64,000 nucleotides of DNA from Komagataeibacter xylinus (GCF_009834365.1 NZ_CP041348.1:3323001-3387000), one strand, 5' to 3'; shown: positions 54,108 to 63,184, numbered from the stretch's first letter. Program-made: numbers and translations. The notes: generated by a model not told the origin, from the letters alone.

Positions 54108-54587
54108 CTGGACTTGTAACGGTTTTGTGCCGGTCATCTGAGCGTTTTAAGCTCGTATCAGGAGACCGACGGGACCATGAAGCATACGGAAGATTTCAAA
54201 CGCGAGGCCGTGAGGATTGCGTTGAGCAGCGGGCTGTCACGCACGCGCATTGCGGCCGACCTTGGTATTGGCAAATCCACTCTGGGTAAATGGATAGTGG
54301 AGTACCGTCCGACCGGGCCGACATCCGAGCCTCAGGGTGACCTGGCCCGCGAGAATGAACGTCTTCGTCTGGAGAACCGGATTCTGCGGGAGGAGAGGGA
54401 AATCCTAAAAAAGCTACCCGGTTCCTTGCGAGCCAGAAGCCATGAGGTTCGCCTTCATCCATGGGCATCGGCATGAGTGGCCAATCGAGAGGCTCTGCCA
54501 CGTCCTGCAGGTCTCGGCACGTGGTTATCGGGCCTGGACATCCCGACCGGCCTGTCAGCGCCAGCGCACTGGCGTGCCCCCCGGAAA
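54108..54587 (+). mobile_element. IS3-family element, left part only (interrupted by a second IS3-family element)
   Basis: Starts at about 54108 with a 28-base end (TGGACTTGTAACGGTTTTG...) identical, inverted, to the end at 30523-30550. It holds orfA and the first residues of a broken orfB frame, then is cut at 54587 by the left end of the complete element. Its right part is not found beyond that element, so this copy is truncated. Confidence 0.8.
54177..54476 (+). CDS. IS3-family transposase OrfA (frame runs on into truncated element)
   Basis: A 99-residue frame. Residues 1-80 are a typical OrfA: MKHTEDFKREAVRIAL, SRTRIAADLGIGKSTLGKWI (helix-turn-helix), then the leucine-zipper-like LARENERLRLENRILREEREILKK. 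After the KK the frame should shift to OrfB; the alternative frame reads MRFAFIHGHRHEW, the start of OrfB, but is soon lost. The element is therefore incomplete. Confidence 0.8.
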   Translation: MKHTEDFKREAVRIALSSGLSRTRIAADLGIGKSTLGKWIVEYRPTGPTSEPQGDLARENERLRLENRILREEREILKKLPGSLRARSHEVRLHPWASA

Positions 54588-54632
54588 TGTAACCATTTAA
54601 AAGTAGAGTCCGATCGAGAAGGATACGGACGG

Positions 54633-54899
54633 ATGAAGCGCAGTCGTTTTACGGAAGAGCAGATCATAGGGATACTGAAGGAACAAGAAGCCGGGGTGAA
54701 GGTCTCTGATCTTTGCTGCAAACACGGGATCAGTGACGCGACGTTCTACAAATGGAAGATCCGCTATGGCGGTCTTGAAGTTTCCAAGATCAGGCGACTG
54801 AAAGCGTTGGAAGATGAAAACAGTCGCCTGAAACGTCTTCTGGCGGATGCGATTCTGGATAATGCGGCGCTGAAGGAAATTGTTGGAAAAAAGTGGTAA
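54633..54899 (+). CDS. IS3-family transposase OrfA
   Basis: An 88-residue DNA-binding subunit: [18 protein letters not shown], helix-turn-helix in [19 protein letters not shown], then the zipper segment [19 protein letters not shown]. It ends just after the slippery A AAA AAG run that lets ribosomes shift -1 into orfB to make the full transposase. Confidence 0.92.
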   Translation: MKRSRFTEEQIIGILKEQEAGVKVSDLCCKHGISDATFYKWKIRYGGLEVSKIRRLKALEDENSRLKRLLADAILDNAALKEIVGKKW

Positions 54900-55783
54900 C
54901 GCCTGTCGCGAAACGGCAGGCGGTCGACCATATTCGTGGTGTTCTGGCGCTGAGCGAACGCCGAGCCTGTGCGCTTGTTGGTGTTGGCAGGCGTGTCGCG
55001 CGGTATATTTCTACCGGAGCGGACGATGCTGCCCTGCGCCAGCGTCTACGGGAACTGGCGGACCAACGACGCCGCTTTGGCTATCGCCGCCTGGGTTATC
55101 TTCTGGCGCGGGAAGAATTCAGCCCCAATCACAAGAAGCTGTTCCGCCTTTACCAAGAGGAAGGTCTGAAAGTCCGTCATCGGCGTGGCCGCAAAAGGGC
55201 ACTGGGGACACGTTCTCCCATGACCATCCCTCAGGAACCCGGGCAGCGCTGGAGCCTGGATTTTGTTTCGGATGCCCTGATCTGTGGCCGCCGGTTCTGC
55301 ATTCTGGCTGTTATCGACGATTTCAGTCGCAAGAACCTGGCATTGGTTGCCGACACGTCATTATCAGGTGGACGTGTGGCGCGGGAACTGACGGCTCTGG
55401 TGGAACGATATGGCAACCCCCTCATGATTGTCAGCGACAACGGTACGGAGTTCACATCCCATGCCATCCTGAAATGGGCCGATGAGATGAAGGTTGAATG
55501 GCACTATATCGCCCCCGGGAAACCGCAACAGAACGGCTTTGTCGAAAGTTTCAACGGCCGGTTGAGGGATGAATGCCTCAACGAGACGCTGTTCACGTCT
55601 CTCAGCCATGCCCGACAGGTTCTGGCTGACTGGCGGGAAGACTACAATACGGTGCGCCCCCATTCCCGACTGGGTGGCAGGACACCGGATCAGGTCGCCA
55701 GACAAGTGTCTCGGGGGCATGCCCCCGAGACACTTGTCATCCCATCAACCCAAAGCCATAAAAAACGGGAACTCTCCTTTTGA
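54893..55783 (+). CDS. IS3-family transposase OrfB (DDE catalytic subunit)
   Basis: A 296-residue frame in the -1 register relative to orfA. The HTH_21 part has [15 protein letters not shown], and the rve catalytic core shows Asp in [10 protein letters not shown], Asp in [12 protein letters not shown] and Glu in [19 protein letters not shown], the full DDE set. The end is [16 protein letters not shown]. It looks intact, so the element may be active. It is probably made as an OrfAB fusion by frameshifting at 54887-54893. Confidence 0.93.
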   Translation: MVTPVAKRQAVDHIRGVLALSERRACALVGVGRRVARYISTGADDAALRQRLRELADQRRRFGYRRLGYLLAREEFSPNHKKLFRLYQEEGLKVRHRRGRKRALGTRSPMTIPQEPGQRWSLDFVSDALICGRRFCILAVIDDFSRKNLALVADTSLSGGRVARELTALVERYGNPLMIVSDNGTEFTSHAILKWADEMKVEWHYIAPGKPQQNGFVESFNGRLRDECLNETLFTSLSHARQVLADWREDYNTVRPHSRLGGRTPDQVARQVSRGHAPETLVIPSTQSHKKRELSF

Positions 55784-55969
55784 GTGGATACAAAAAAGGG
55801 GGCACGTCAATCTGGCCTGACTATAAGAATGGGCCAGAATTCGCCCGTCAATGTTGGCTTGACGAAAATGTCGCTGAGAGGCGTAATGTCTTGAATAAAG
55901 GCGTCTGCTACCAGTACCTGTCTGCTAAATTTATCCGGTGGACAGAGCCTCACACACGGTCCTGCATGA

Positions 55970-56866
55970 TCAGATGATAAAGGACCGAAGTTCCATCACG
56001 TCGCGTTTGGGTGCTGTCCCGAACCTGCGGACATAGTCCCGACTGAACTGCGACGGGCTTTCGTAACCAACTTCAAACGCCGCGTGCGAGACGTTGACGT
56101 CCTCTGATACCATCAGGCGGCGCGCCTCAAGCAGACGCAACTGTTTTTGATACTGGAGCGGTGTCATAGACGTCAGTGTCTTGAAATGCTGATGGAAAGA
56201 CGAGAGGCTCATGCGTGCAACGGCGGCAAGATGCTCAATCCTTACCGGCTTTGTAAAGTTGGCGCGCAGCAGATGAATAGCCTCTGCAACCCGTTGCATG
56301 TGACTGTCGGGCAGGACGAGTTTACAGACCTCGCCCGCATGAGGCCCTGTTAACAGCCAGAAACAGATTTCCCGCATGATCGCAGGCCAGAGGATCGGGA
56401 GTGCCGCAGGATTATCGAGCAGGCGTATAAGTCGTCGGATGCAATCCGCCAGATCTTCAGACAGGTCGGCGACGAAGACCCCGATACCCTGATCATTCGA
56501 GGGAACGGGCGGCTGAGCGAGTTCCGACATGACCTCACGCAGGATACCTGCGTCCAGATCCAGGGTGATGCCGATATAGGGACATTCAGGGCTTGCTTCC
56601 GTCACGCGGCCAAGAGCGGGTATTTCGATGCTGACCAGCAGGAACGCCATCGCCCCATACTCGAAAATGGCATCGCCAAACTCCACCGCCTTCGCGCCCT
56701 GAAGGGTGATGCAGAGCGACGGTTTGTAGACCATGCCACTCGGCGGCGTCTTTTCGCTCAGTCTGATGATATTCAGACCGTCGAACGACGTCGTGCAAAG
56801 CCCATTCGCGCCACAACCCTGCGCGTCCAGATAGCAGGTTACAGCTCTGGCGAGAGATGAAGACAT
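55970..56866 (-). CDS. AraC-family transcriptional regulator
   Basis: A 298-residue activator. The N-terminal cupin-type domain (MVYKPSLCITLQGAKAVEFGD, residues about 44-65) is the AraC_N type. The C-terminal domain has both helix-turn-helix units: VRIEHLAAVARMSLSSFHQHFKTLT and VSHAAFEVGYESPSQFSRDYVRRFG. The start at 56866 has GGAG upstream; the frame is open further but lacks homology. It is divergent from an SDR gene at 57087, which it may control. Confidence 0.9.
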   Translation of the reverse strand: MSSSLARAVTCYLDAQGCGANGLCTTSFDGLNIIRLSEKTPPSGMVYKPSLCITLQGAKAVEFGDAIFEYGAMAFLLVSIEIPALGRVTEASPECPYIGITLDLDAGILREVMSELAQPPVPSNDQGIGVFVADLSEDLADCIRRLIRLLDNPAALPILWPAIMREICFWLLTGPHAGEVCKLVLPDSHMQRVAEAIHLLRANFTKPVRIEHLAAVARMSLSSFHQHFKTLTSMTPLQYQKQLRLLEARRLMVSEDVNVSHAAFEVGYESPSQFSRDYVRRFGTAPKRDVMELRSFII

Positions 56867-57086
56867 GCCTTGCTCCGGCCAAAATTCCAACGGCTCCAAT
56901 CTACACACTGCGCACTGCCGGAGCCAGACCATTACAGGATCGGGCAAGAAATTTGGCAGTTCGGGCATTCGTCCTCCCGACAGGCACAGCTAAATATCGA
57001 GCATCTGCCGAGACCAATGGCGAGCGTCATCGGACTATCGACCATCGCTTCCCAAAGAGAATTTGTTGCTTTTACAGGAACCGAAT

Positions 57087-58001
57087 ATGAGAAAATGGAC
57101 GACATCAAACATTCCAGACATACATGGCCGTTCATTCGTGGTGACCGGGACTGGCGGCCTTGGGTTTGAGGATGCGCTGGCGCTCGCACATGCTGGCGCA
57201 ACGGTCATTCTCGCCGGACGAAATCCAGCCAAGGGCTCGGACGCCGTCGCACGGATAAAAAGAGAATCCCCCAAGGCAGCCATAAGCTTTGAGGCTCTTG
57301 ATCTGGCTGATCTTGCGTCAATTGCCGCGTTTGGTGAACGTCTGCGTAGCCAACACGACCATCTCGACGTGCTTATCAACAATGCTGGCGTGATGATGCC
57401 ACCCACCCGCAAAGTGACCTCAGATGGTTTCGAACTGCAGTTTGGAACCAATTATCTTGGACATTTCGCCCTCACCGCGCATCTGCTGCCCCTGCTTCGC
57501 AAGGGGGGCCATCCGCGCGTTATAACACTTTCCAGCATTGCAGCGCGTGACGGTCGGATCACGTTTGATGATCTTCAGGCAATACGTAATTATAAGCCCA
57601 TGCCGGTCTACAGCCAGTCCAAGCTGGCTTGCCTGATGTTTGCGTTGGAACTTCAGCGTCGCAGCGAAGCAGGAAATTGGGGGATCACCAGCATCGCAGC
57701 CCATCCCGGCATTTCGCGTACGGATCTGCTTCCGAATGGGGCTGGGGCTTCGAGCATATTGGGCCTTGCGCGGCGGATATTGTGGTTTCTCTTCCAGCCG
57801 GCCGCCCAGGGCGCACTCCCGACACTTTTCGCCGCGACGTCATCGGAGGCAAAAGGTGGCTGCTATTATGGCCCCGACAGGCTGAGCGAGACGCGGGGGT
57901 ATCCCACCGCTGCCAAAATACCCCCCGCCGCACTAGACCGGCAGGATGCTGCCCGCCTGTGGGATATCTCCGAACAGCTTACCCATGTGCAATTCGGGTA
58001 A
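57087..58001 (+). CDS. Short-chain dehydrogenase/reductase (SDR)
   Basis: A 304-residue NAD(P)-dependent oxidoreductase. The cofactor loop is changed to VTGTGGLGFEDALALA (usual TGxxxGIG), with LINNAGVMMPP, the Ser in ITLSSIAARDG and Tyr-x3-Lys in VYSQSKLACLMF. The shape is that of retinol-dehydrogenase-like SDRs. The start at 57087 has GGAA before it. It is divergent from the AraC regulator and overlaps a small membrane-protein frame at its 3' end. Confidence 0.87.
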   Translation: MRKWTTSNIPDIHGRSFVVTGTGGLGFEDALALAHAGATVILAGRNPAKGSDAVARIKRESPKAAISFEALDLADLASIAAFGERLRSQHDHLDVLINNAGVMMPPTRKVTSDGFELQFGTNYLGHFALTAHLLPLLRKGGHPRVITLSSIAARDGRITFDDLQAIRNYKPMPVYSQSKLACLMFALELQRRSEAGNWGITSIAAHPGISRTDLLPNGAGASSILGLARRILWFLFQPAAQGALPTLFAATSSEAKGGCYYGPDRLSETRGYPTAAKIPPAALDRQDAARLWDISEQLTHVQFG

Positions 58002-58251
58002 GCAGCATGCACGAGACTTTGCTACTTATGCGCTCGGGCAAATCATTTTTGGCTTGACTGGCGTGTGGTTGACATGGCGCGCGCCAGAACTTCCTGGTGA
58101 ATGGTCGGCCATTATCCTTAGTTTGGCAGCCGCTGTCGGCTGGCTCGCAATCGGCTTCGTTTTTATGGAGTATTGGCAACCGAGGATAGCTATCGCGGCA
58201 TTTGGTATCCTGATCATTGCTGCCGCCATGACAGCCCGGTCCAGTCCGTGA
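57985..58251 (+). CDS. Small hypothetical membrane protein
   Basis: An 88-residue frame overlapping the SDR 3' end by 17 bases. Three hydrophobic helices are clear: YALGQIIFGLTGVWLTW, WSAIILSLAAAVGWLAIGFVF and IAIAAFGILIIAAAMTA. No family is recognised and the ribosome-binding site is weak. Hydrophobic pattern and coupling to the SDR gene are the only support. Confidence 0.5.
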   Translation: MCNSGKQHARDFATYALGQIIFGLTGVWLTWRAPELPGEWSAIILSLAAAVGWLAIGFVFMEYWQPRIAIAAFGILIIAAAMTARSSP

Positions 58252-58496
58252 CGCAGGAGAAAGGGGTGATCCAGGATGCCAGTCGAGAACCCGCATGTTG
58301 AGAAGAAGCAATCCCAAGTTGTCTCGACCGGTGCAAACAAAGCGTTGAGATCACAATAGAAGGCTGTTGCTAGATCAGGATTTTTAATGGCATCCAGAAG
58401 ATGACAGTAGCTGCGGGGCAGATGGCCGAAAAGAAAGGTATGAGCCCACGCGAAGCGAAAGCATCACGACAGAGAGCACCGCGTGGCGACAGGATG

Positions 58497-58811
58497 TTAT
58501 CCTTTTTTACCTATAGAGGCTGCCGTACGGTGCGCTTTGAGATGTGTGCTGTCGATCATGAGGCATTCTGGAACACCGGTCTGCGCTGCCAGAGTTGTGA
58601 AAATCTCCTTGAAAACGCTGCGCCTGCTCCAGCGGAGAAACCGGTTATAGAGGGGGGCGTGTCATCAGAACCCTCTGGGTGCATCTTTCCACTGCAAGTC
58701 GTTACGAATCTCATACATGATCCCGCTGATGACCCGACGGTCATTCACACGGGATAATAATGGCTGCAGAACCTTCATCTGCTCGCGGCTCAACATCCGC
58801 AGTCTGCTCAT
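58497..58811 (-). pseudogene. IS5-family transposase N-terminal remnant (IS1031-like)
   Basis: Minus-strand frame MSRLRMLSREQMKVLQPLLSR, NDRRVISGIMYEIRNDLQWKDAP, then two in-frame stops, then APLYNRFLRWSRRSVFKEIFTTL, MIDSTHLKAHRTAAS and a final stop. This is the first third of an IS5-type transposase with the first catalytic Asp (MIDSTH). The rest is missing. A perfect 12-bp hairpin (58810-58837) overlaps the start codon. Confidence 0.8.
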
Positions 58812-58837
58812 TCCAATTCTCCATAGAGAATTGGAAT
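58810..58837. repeat. Perfect 12-bp inverted repeat with 4-base loop
   Basis: ATTCCAATTCTC, CATA, GAGAATTGGAAT. It overlaps the start of the IS5-type transposase remnant, so it may come from the element's end sequence or from two joined ends. It could also form a hairpin that limits translation of the remnant. Confidence 0.55.
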
Positions 58838-58969
58838 CACAGCAGGATCATGTCGTAAAGAGATCTGACCCTAACCCAAAAGCCGTGCCGCTTGATAACT
58901 TGTATTGGTCGGCTATTAATCACAATAGCCCGGTACAAGACTGATATTCCCAGCCTTGCCCCCGGCATA

Positions 58970-59714
58970 TCAAGCCAAAAAACCTCCATCAACGGCAATA
59001 TGTGCGCCGTTGATGTAAGATGCTTCATCGGACAAAAGAAAAGCGACGGCAGTCGCAATTTCGCGCCCAGTGCCTACTCGGCCCATCGGAATTCCATTAT
59101 CGACTACCTTTTGTGTTCCTTCCGGGTGAGCTTGCGTCATTTCAGTGTCGATAACTCCTGGTTGAAGCTCGTTCACCCGTAAGCCCTGCCGTCCATACTG
59201 TATCGCCGCCGTCCGGGTGAGGCCCCGGATGCCATGCTTGGCGGAAGAATAATCGGCAGTAGGACCACCACGATCGGCGAACACGCTGGAGACGTTGACG
59301 ATTGCGCCCCCGCCGGCAGCCAGAATCGCGGGGATTTCATATTTGAGTCCATAGGAACAGGCTGCTAAGATCAATACTGATCGTGCGGTTCCAGCTTTCG
59401 ACGCTCATCTCCGGGAGCGGATCAAAGCAGCCAGAGACGCCGGCATTATTGACCGCATAGTGCAAGCCGCCGAAGGCCTCGACGGTACGTGCAACTGCCC
59501 GTTCGATATCTTCCGGCTTGCTGACGTCGCCCGCGACAGACATTACCCGACCGCCAGCGGTGGTAATTTCTGCCGCGACCTCGGCGAGTTTTTCTTCCCG
59601 CCGGCCGACCAGAGTGACAGCGGCTCCACGCTCCGCCAGCACAATGGCGGTGTCGCGTCCCATGCCCGATCCCGCCCCCGTAACGAGCGCCACCTTATGC
59701 TCGAATTGCTTCAT
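58970..59714 (-). pseudogene. SDR (glucose-dehydrogenase/FabG-like) split by a one-base frameshift
   Basis: The N-terminal frame starts MKQFEHKVALVTGAGSGMGRD, with VNNAGVSGCF, and ends at IDLSSLFLWTQI. The second frame picks up with YGLKYEIPAILAAGGGAIVNVSS, the catalytic DYSSAKHGIRG and the end VDGGFLA. Removing one base in the run TTCCTAT (59354-59355, read on the minus strand) restores FYGLKYEIP and a 247-residue SDR. All catalytic residues are kept, so the lesion is recent or a sequencing error. It is the third gene of a minus-strand set with another SDR and an MFS transporter. Confidence 0.85.
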
Positions 59715-59822
59715 ATTCGTCTTTTCCTGTTTCAAGGGCGTGAATTTCGGTAAGCGGCAGATGCACGGATGGGGCTGAGCCACTTGCTCGGCCTCTTTGG
59801 AAGATCGGGGGCCGATAAAGGA

Positions 59823-60695
59823 TTATTTCGCCGGCTCGTCCGCCGGCATGTCGGCAGGATACTCCTGACCGAAATCGGCCGAATTGCTGATTGCCTGCCA
59901 GGCCGTGACTTCCGCGATCTGCTTGTTGGAATAAGCAATGGCACTCTGCACGGCGCCGCCACCAAGAACGAGATGCGTGGGGATGTTCGCGCGCTTGACG
60001 GTGCGCACGATGATCTCCCCGGCCCGGTCCGGGTCTCCACGGTTCGTAGTAGCGGTGCCCATGATGCGAGCGATGTTCCCGACCGTGGCATCATATTCCT
60101 GGGGAATATTCTGAATGTCCATCGACGCACCCGCCCAATCCGTCGCGAAGCCGCCTGGTTCGATCACAAGATATCGAATGCCGAAGGGCGCTGTTTCCGC
60201 CGCGAGCACGCGGGTGAAGCCGTCCACGGCGAACTTCGCGGCCTGATAGGAACCGAGGCCCGGCGTTCCACCGACACGTCCACCGACGGATGAGAACTGC
60301 ACGATCGTCCCCGATCCCTGCTTACGGAGAACCGGCAGAGCGGCCTTCGAGACGTTGTAGACACCCCAGAAGTTGGTCTCGAACTGACGCCGGAAATCAT
60401 CTTCAGGAGCGGTTTCAACAGCGGCTATGTTAGCGTAGCCCGCGTTATTCACAACGATATCAACCCGGCCGAAATGCATGACGGCAGCGTCAATCGCCTC
60501 GCGCGCAGCAGCGGCATCCGTCACATCGAGCGCGACCGGAAGCACGCGGTCGCCATATTTTTCGACCAGTTCCGCCAGTTGTTCGGGGCGGCGGGCCGTC
60601 GCAACGATGGAATCACCTGCCTCAAGCGCAGCCGTAGCCAACGACCGACCAAAGCCGCGTGAAGACCCTGTTATCAACCAGACATGTCGAATCAT
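59823..60695 (-). CDS. Short-chain dehydrogenase/reductase (SDR)
   Basis: A 290-residue NADP-type SDR. The cofactor loop is LITGSSRGFGRSLA at residues 7-20, then ATARRPEQL, VVNNAGYANIAA, the Ser in QFSSVGGR and Tyr-x3-Lys in SYQAAKFAVDG. The pattern is that of the oxidoreductases often found beside TetR-controlled genes. AAGGAAA precedes the start. It lies 49 bases after the MFS transporter gene in the same direction, so it is probably induced with it. The substrate is unknown. Confidence 0.9.
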   Translation of the reverse strand: MIRHVWLITGSSRGFGRSLATAALEAGDSIVATARRPEQLAELVEKYGDRVLPVALDVTDAAAAREAIDAAVMHFGRVDIVVNNAGYANIAAVETAPEDDFRRQFETNFWGVYNVSKAALPVLRKQGSGTIVQFSSVGGRVGGTPGLGSYQAAKFAVDGFTRVLAAETAPFGIRYLVIEPGGFATDWAGASMDIQNIPQEYDATVGNIARIMGTATTNRGDPDRAGEIIVRTVKRANIPTHLVLGGGAVQSAIAYSNKQIAEVTAWQAISNSADFGQEYPADMPADEPAK

Positions 60696-60744
60696 GATGT
60701 ATTTCCTTTTGAAGTTTGAGAAATTCGTCGGCCCTCCTGCTGGA

Positions 60745-61992
60745 TCAGCGAACTGAACGGATGGGCACGATCAGCAAGGCCGAGCCAATGCAGAGGAAGG
60801 CTGCGAGCGCGAACATTGAGGGATAACCACCGAGCCTGACGGCCATTGCGGTAAGCATTGGTGCGAAGATTCCGCCCAGCGTATTGGCTACTGTCAGGAA
60901 GCCCAGGTCCTTACCGCGTGTCTTGGGGTTCGGCAGAACTTCCGTCGCCAGGGCGCCATGAACGGCGAGGTAGATACCGTAACCAAATCCATTGACCGCC
61001 TTGTAGCCTATCATTGCCCAAGGCTCAGCCCAGCCCAGCAGCAGAAGGATTGAGGCTCCGATCAGGAAGGAAGACAGGTAGGTAAGTGGCTTGCGCCGGC
61101 GAAAACGGTCAGAAATGGGACCACCCAATGCACCACCGATGATGGCACCGGCGACGTAGGCTACGGCGGACTGACTCAGGGTCATCGCAGCCCCCGCCTG
61201 ATCCTGTCGAAGATAATCAGTGACAATATAGAGTTGGTAGCTGAGCAACATGGCGGTACCCAGCACTATGAAAAATCTGGCGGACACGGCCCAATAGAAG
61301 TCAAGAGCGGCGATTGGAGGCAAAAGAGACTTCAACACCGCAGCGGTATCCGCAGGAAGTCGTGGTACATCCTTATTCGACTGCTCCCGCGCGACCATTA
61401 CAAAAATAAGACCAGCCAGAGTGGGGACCACAGCGATGCAGAGGGCTCCCTTGCCAGGGTTCCCAATAAAAGGGGAAGAAATGATCAACCCCAGCGCAAG
61501 GCCGATAAGTTGTCCTACGCCTAACGCTGCATTAAGGGAGCCGCGTTGGGCCCCGGGCACGCGATCTGGAATGACGGCCGTCGTGGCCACAAGCTGCGCG
61601 CTGAATGCCATCATCACGACGCTCGTCGCGACGAGCAGCATGAAGACGCTTTGCGCTACCGCCATTGCCAGTAGCGCGAGCGTGCAAACAATACCTCCGC
61701 CTACGATCCACGGGCTTCGCATACCCCAGCGACTCCGGGTTCTGTCGGAAAGATTCCCGGAAAATACCGCCGCGAATAACGACGCGATTCCGGAAACAAC
61801 AGCGATCAGGGCCACCAATGAAATACGATCGGATTTGCCCGCGATAAAATTAAGCTTGGCCGCGACCAACACACCAGCGACAGCAGACTGAACAGAACTT
61901 TTCCCAATGGAAACAAGGAATAATCCAAGACCGAGTCTGCGCAGACTGACTTCAGGACTCTGCGTCGTTGGGGGCCTAAAATCCGTCATCAT
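60745..61992 (-). CDS. MFS transporter
   Basis: A 415-residue major facilitator protein with 12 hydrophobic helices. The loop 2-3 signature is FSGNLSDRTRSRWGMRSPWIVGGG, and a matching ALGGPISDRFRRRKPLTYLSSFL lies between helices 8 and 9. The opening RLGLGLFLVSIG and the RTRSRWGMRSPW block recall glycoside/sugar symporters. It is divergent from a TetR gene with three operator-like sites between, so efflux or uptake of the inducer is likely. Start may be 61992 or 61989. Confidence 0.9.
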   Translation of the reverse strand: MMTDFRPPTTQSPEVSLRRLGLGLFLVSIGKSSVQSAVAGVLVAAKLNFIAGKSDRISLVALIAVVSGIASLFAAVFSGNLSDRTRSRWGMRSPWIVGGGIVCTLALLAMAVAQSVFMLLVATSVVMMAFSAQLVATTAVIPDRVPGAQRGSLNAALGVGQLIGLALGLIISSPFIGNPGKGALCIAVVPTLAGLIFVMVAREQSNKDVPRLPADTAAVLKSLLPPIAALDFYWAVSARFFIVLGTAMLLSYQLYIVTDYLRQDQAGAAMTLSQSAVAYVAGAIIGGALGGPISDRFRRRKPLTYLSSFLIGASILLLLGWAEPWAMIGYKAVNGFGYGIYLAVHGALATEVLPNPKTRGKDLGFLTVANTLGGIFAPMLTAMAVRLGGYPSMFALAAFLCIGSALLIVPIRSVR

Positions 61993-62000
61993 GCCTCACA

Positions 62001-62140
62001 AAACCAACCGGATGGTTTATTCTGGAGACATGGGCGCGCGATTGTCAACCATCTAGTTGGTTTTTTATGGAGAACTGCTACCTGGTGCAGCGTATCGTTG
62101 GGCGTTCCGACTACCCTTTTCGAACTCAACTGGTTGGTTT
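62001..62140. promoter_or_regulatory. Three operator-like sites related to AAACCAWCCGGWTGGTTT
   Basis: AAACCAACCGGATGGTTT (62001-62018), AACCATCTAGTTGGTT (62047-62062) and AACTCAACTGGTTGGTTT (62123-62140) share an imperfect 18-bp palindrome in the 200-base gap between the MFS and TetR genes. One site lies close to each start codon, with a third between, as expected for shared repression of both genes. Confidence 0.65.
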
Positions 62141-62192
62141 ATTTACGAGATGCCTATAGCCGCGAACGGCAGATAAGGATCAGAGCCCTGTT

Positions 62193-62744
62193 ATGAGAAA
62201 ATCCGATGCGACCAAGCAGCGTTTAATCGAGGCGGCGACTGTTGAATTCGCGACATACGGAATCGCTGGAGGTCGCGTTGACCGGATTGCAGCGAACGCC
62301 AAATGCAACAAGCAGGCGATCTATGCATATTTTGAAAGTAAAGACGGTCTGTTTGATGTCGTCTATGACAGGATGGTCAATGCAACCATTCAGAGCATTC
62401 CGATCGATGCCAATGATCTCCCCGCTTATGCGGCCAGACTTTTTGATCGCTATCGCACTCATCCCGAGGTTCTGAGGTTAACGCGGTGGCATAATCTTGA
62501 ACGGAATACGCCGCCTCCGCAGGTGGCTCTTGATGCGGCGGCTGAGAAGATCGCCGCCATTCGCACTGCCCAAAAATCCGGTGTGATCACCCGCCGTTAC
62601 AAAGCCGAAGATCTACTCGAGCTCCTGTTGAGTATGGCCAAGGTCGGGGCTGAAGGCTCGCCCGAAAGCGGTCCTTCCAATGCCTCTCCGGATGATTTAC
62701 GCAAAACTCTGATCGACGCTGTGAAGAAAATCGTTGCGCCATAG
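62193..62744 (+). CDS. TetR family transcriptional regulator
   Basis: A 183-residue repressor. The DNA-binding part TKQRLIEAATVEFATYGIAGGRVDRIAANAKCNKQAIYAYFESKDGLFDVVYD spans residues 7-59, followed by a TetR_C_33-like domain (RYRTHPEVLRLTRWHNLERN). It is divergent from the MFS-SDR-SDR set, and three matching palindromic sites fill the gap. It is the probable repressor of that set. Confidence 0.92.
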   Translation: MRKSDATKQRLIEAATVEFATYGIAGGRVDRIAANAKCNKQAIYAYFESKDGLFDVVYDRMVNATIQSIPIDANDLPAYAARLFDRYRTHPEVLRLTRWHNLERNTPPPQVALDAAAEKIAAIRTAQKSGVITRRYKAEDLLELLLSMAKVGAEGSPESGPSNASPDDLRKTLIDAVKKIVAP

Positions 62745-62836
62745 TGCCGGATTTTGGATACCCGGCCCGCACTTGACCTGACGCCTGCACGGATCGCCTT
62801 GGTTACAGAGCAAGATTGAGCAGCTTTGCAAAAGAT

Positions 62837-63046
62837 TTAGATGGCTATCCCTCTCTGCCTCCCCAACGGCCACGATACCGATCCACCCCGCACGATGCCC
62901 GTGACCTCCCGCCCGAGATGATGCTCAATCACCGGCTGCCATGGGACCAGCGTGAACTCATAGGACTTCCCGACGATGGCGAATTTCCCGCTATGTAGCT
63001 GGAGGGTGCCGATGAACGTGCCACTAACCGTCTCGCCATCGACGGC
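62837..63046 (-). pseudogene. Relaxase (DUF3363 family) C-terminal fragment
   Basis: Minus-strand frame AVDGETVSGTFIGTLQLHSGKFAIVG, then FTLVPWQPVIEHHLGREVTG, IVRGGSVSWPLGRQRGIAI and stop. This is the end of VirD2-like relaxases with the DUF3363 domain (VPWxPVIExxLG, RGGxVSWxxGRQRG). The same frame is closed by a stop upstream and the rest of the relaxase is not found, so this is a relic of a mobilisable or conjugative element. The flanking sequence to 63184 holds no supported gene. Confidence 0.78.
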
Positions 63047-63184
63047 GGCTCAAAACGGCATGGGCTTCGCATCTGCCAGTTTGTCCTGACACGGGAGACG
63101 TCGCCCTGCTCCTGAAGCGTGGCGGGCAGGCTACGCCGGTATCCGAGGGCCCGCACAGGCCATGAGCGGCCCGCTTGATGAACG

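Larger units (their letters stand above)
54588..55792 (+). mobile_element. Complete IS3-family insertion sequence, about 1205 bp
   Basis: Imperfect terminal repeats TGTAACCATTTAAAAGTAG (left) and TGTATCCACTCAAAAGGAG (right, reverse complement), with AAA on both sides as a possible 3-bp target duplication. It carries orfA and orfB with an A6G slippery heptamer at their junction (54887-54893). It interrupts the IS3-family fragment at 54108-54587. Confidence 0.85.

Noticed and set aside
55780..55977. 65-codon frame after the complete IS3 element
   Set aside because: Begins inside the IS end and has no family features; an opposite-strand frame (DITPLSDIFVKPTLTGEFWP) looks protein-like but is too short to call.
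62816..62998. 60-codon plus-strand frame
   Set aside because: Antisense of the relaxase C-terminal fragment, which matches a known domain.
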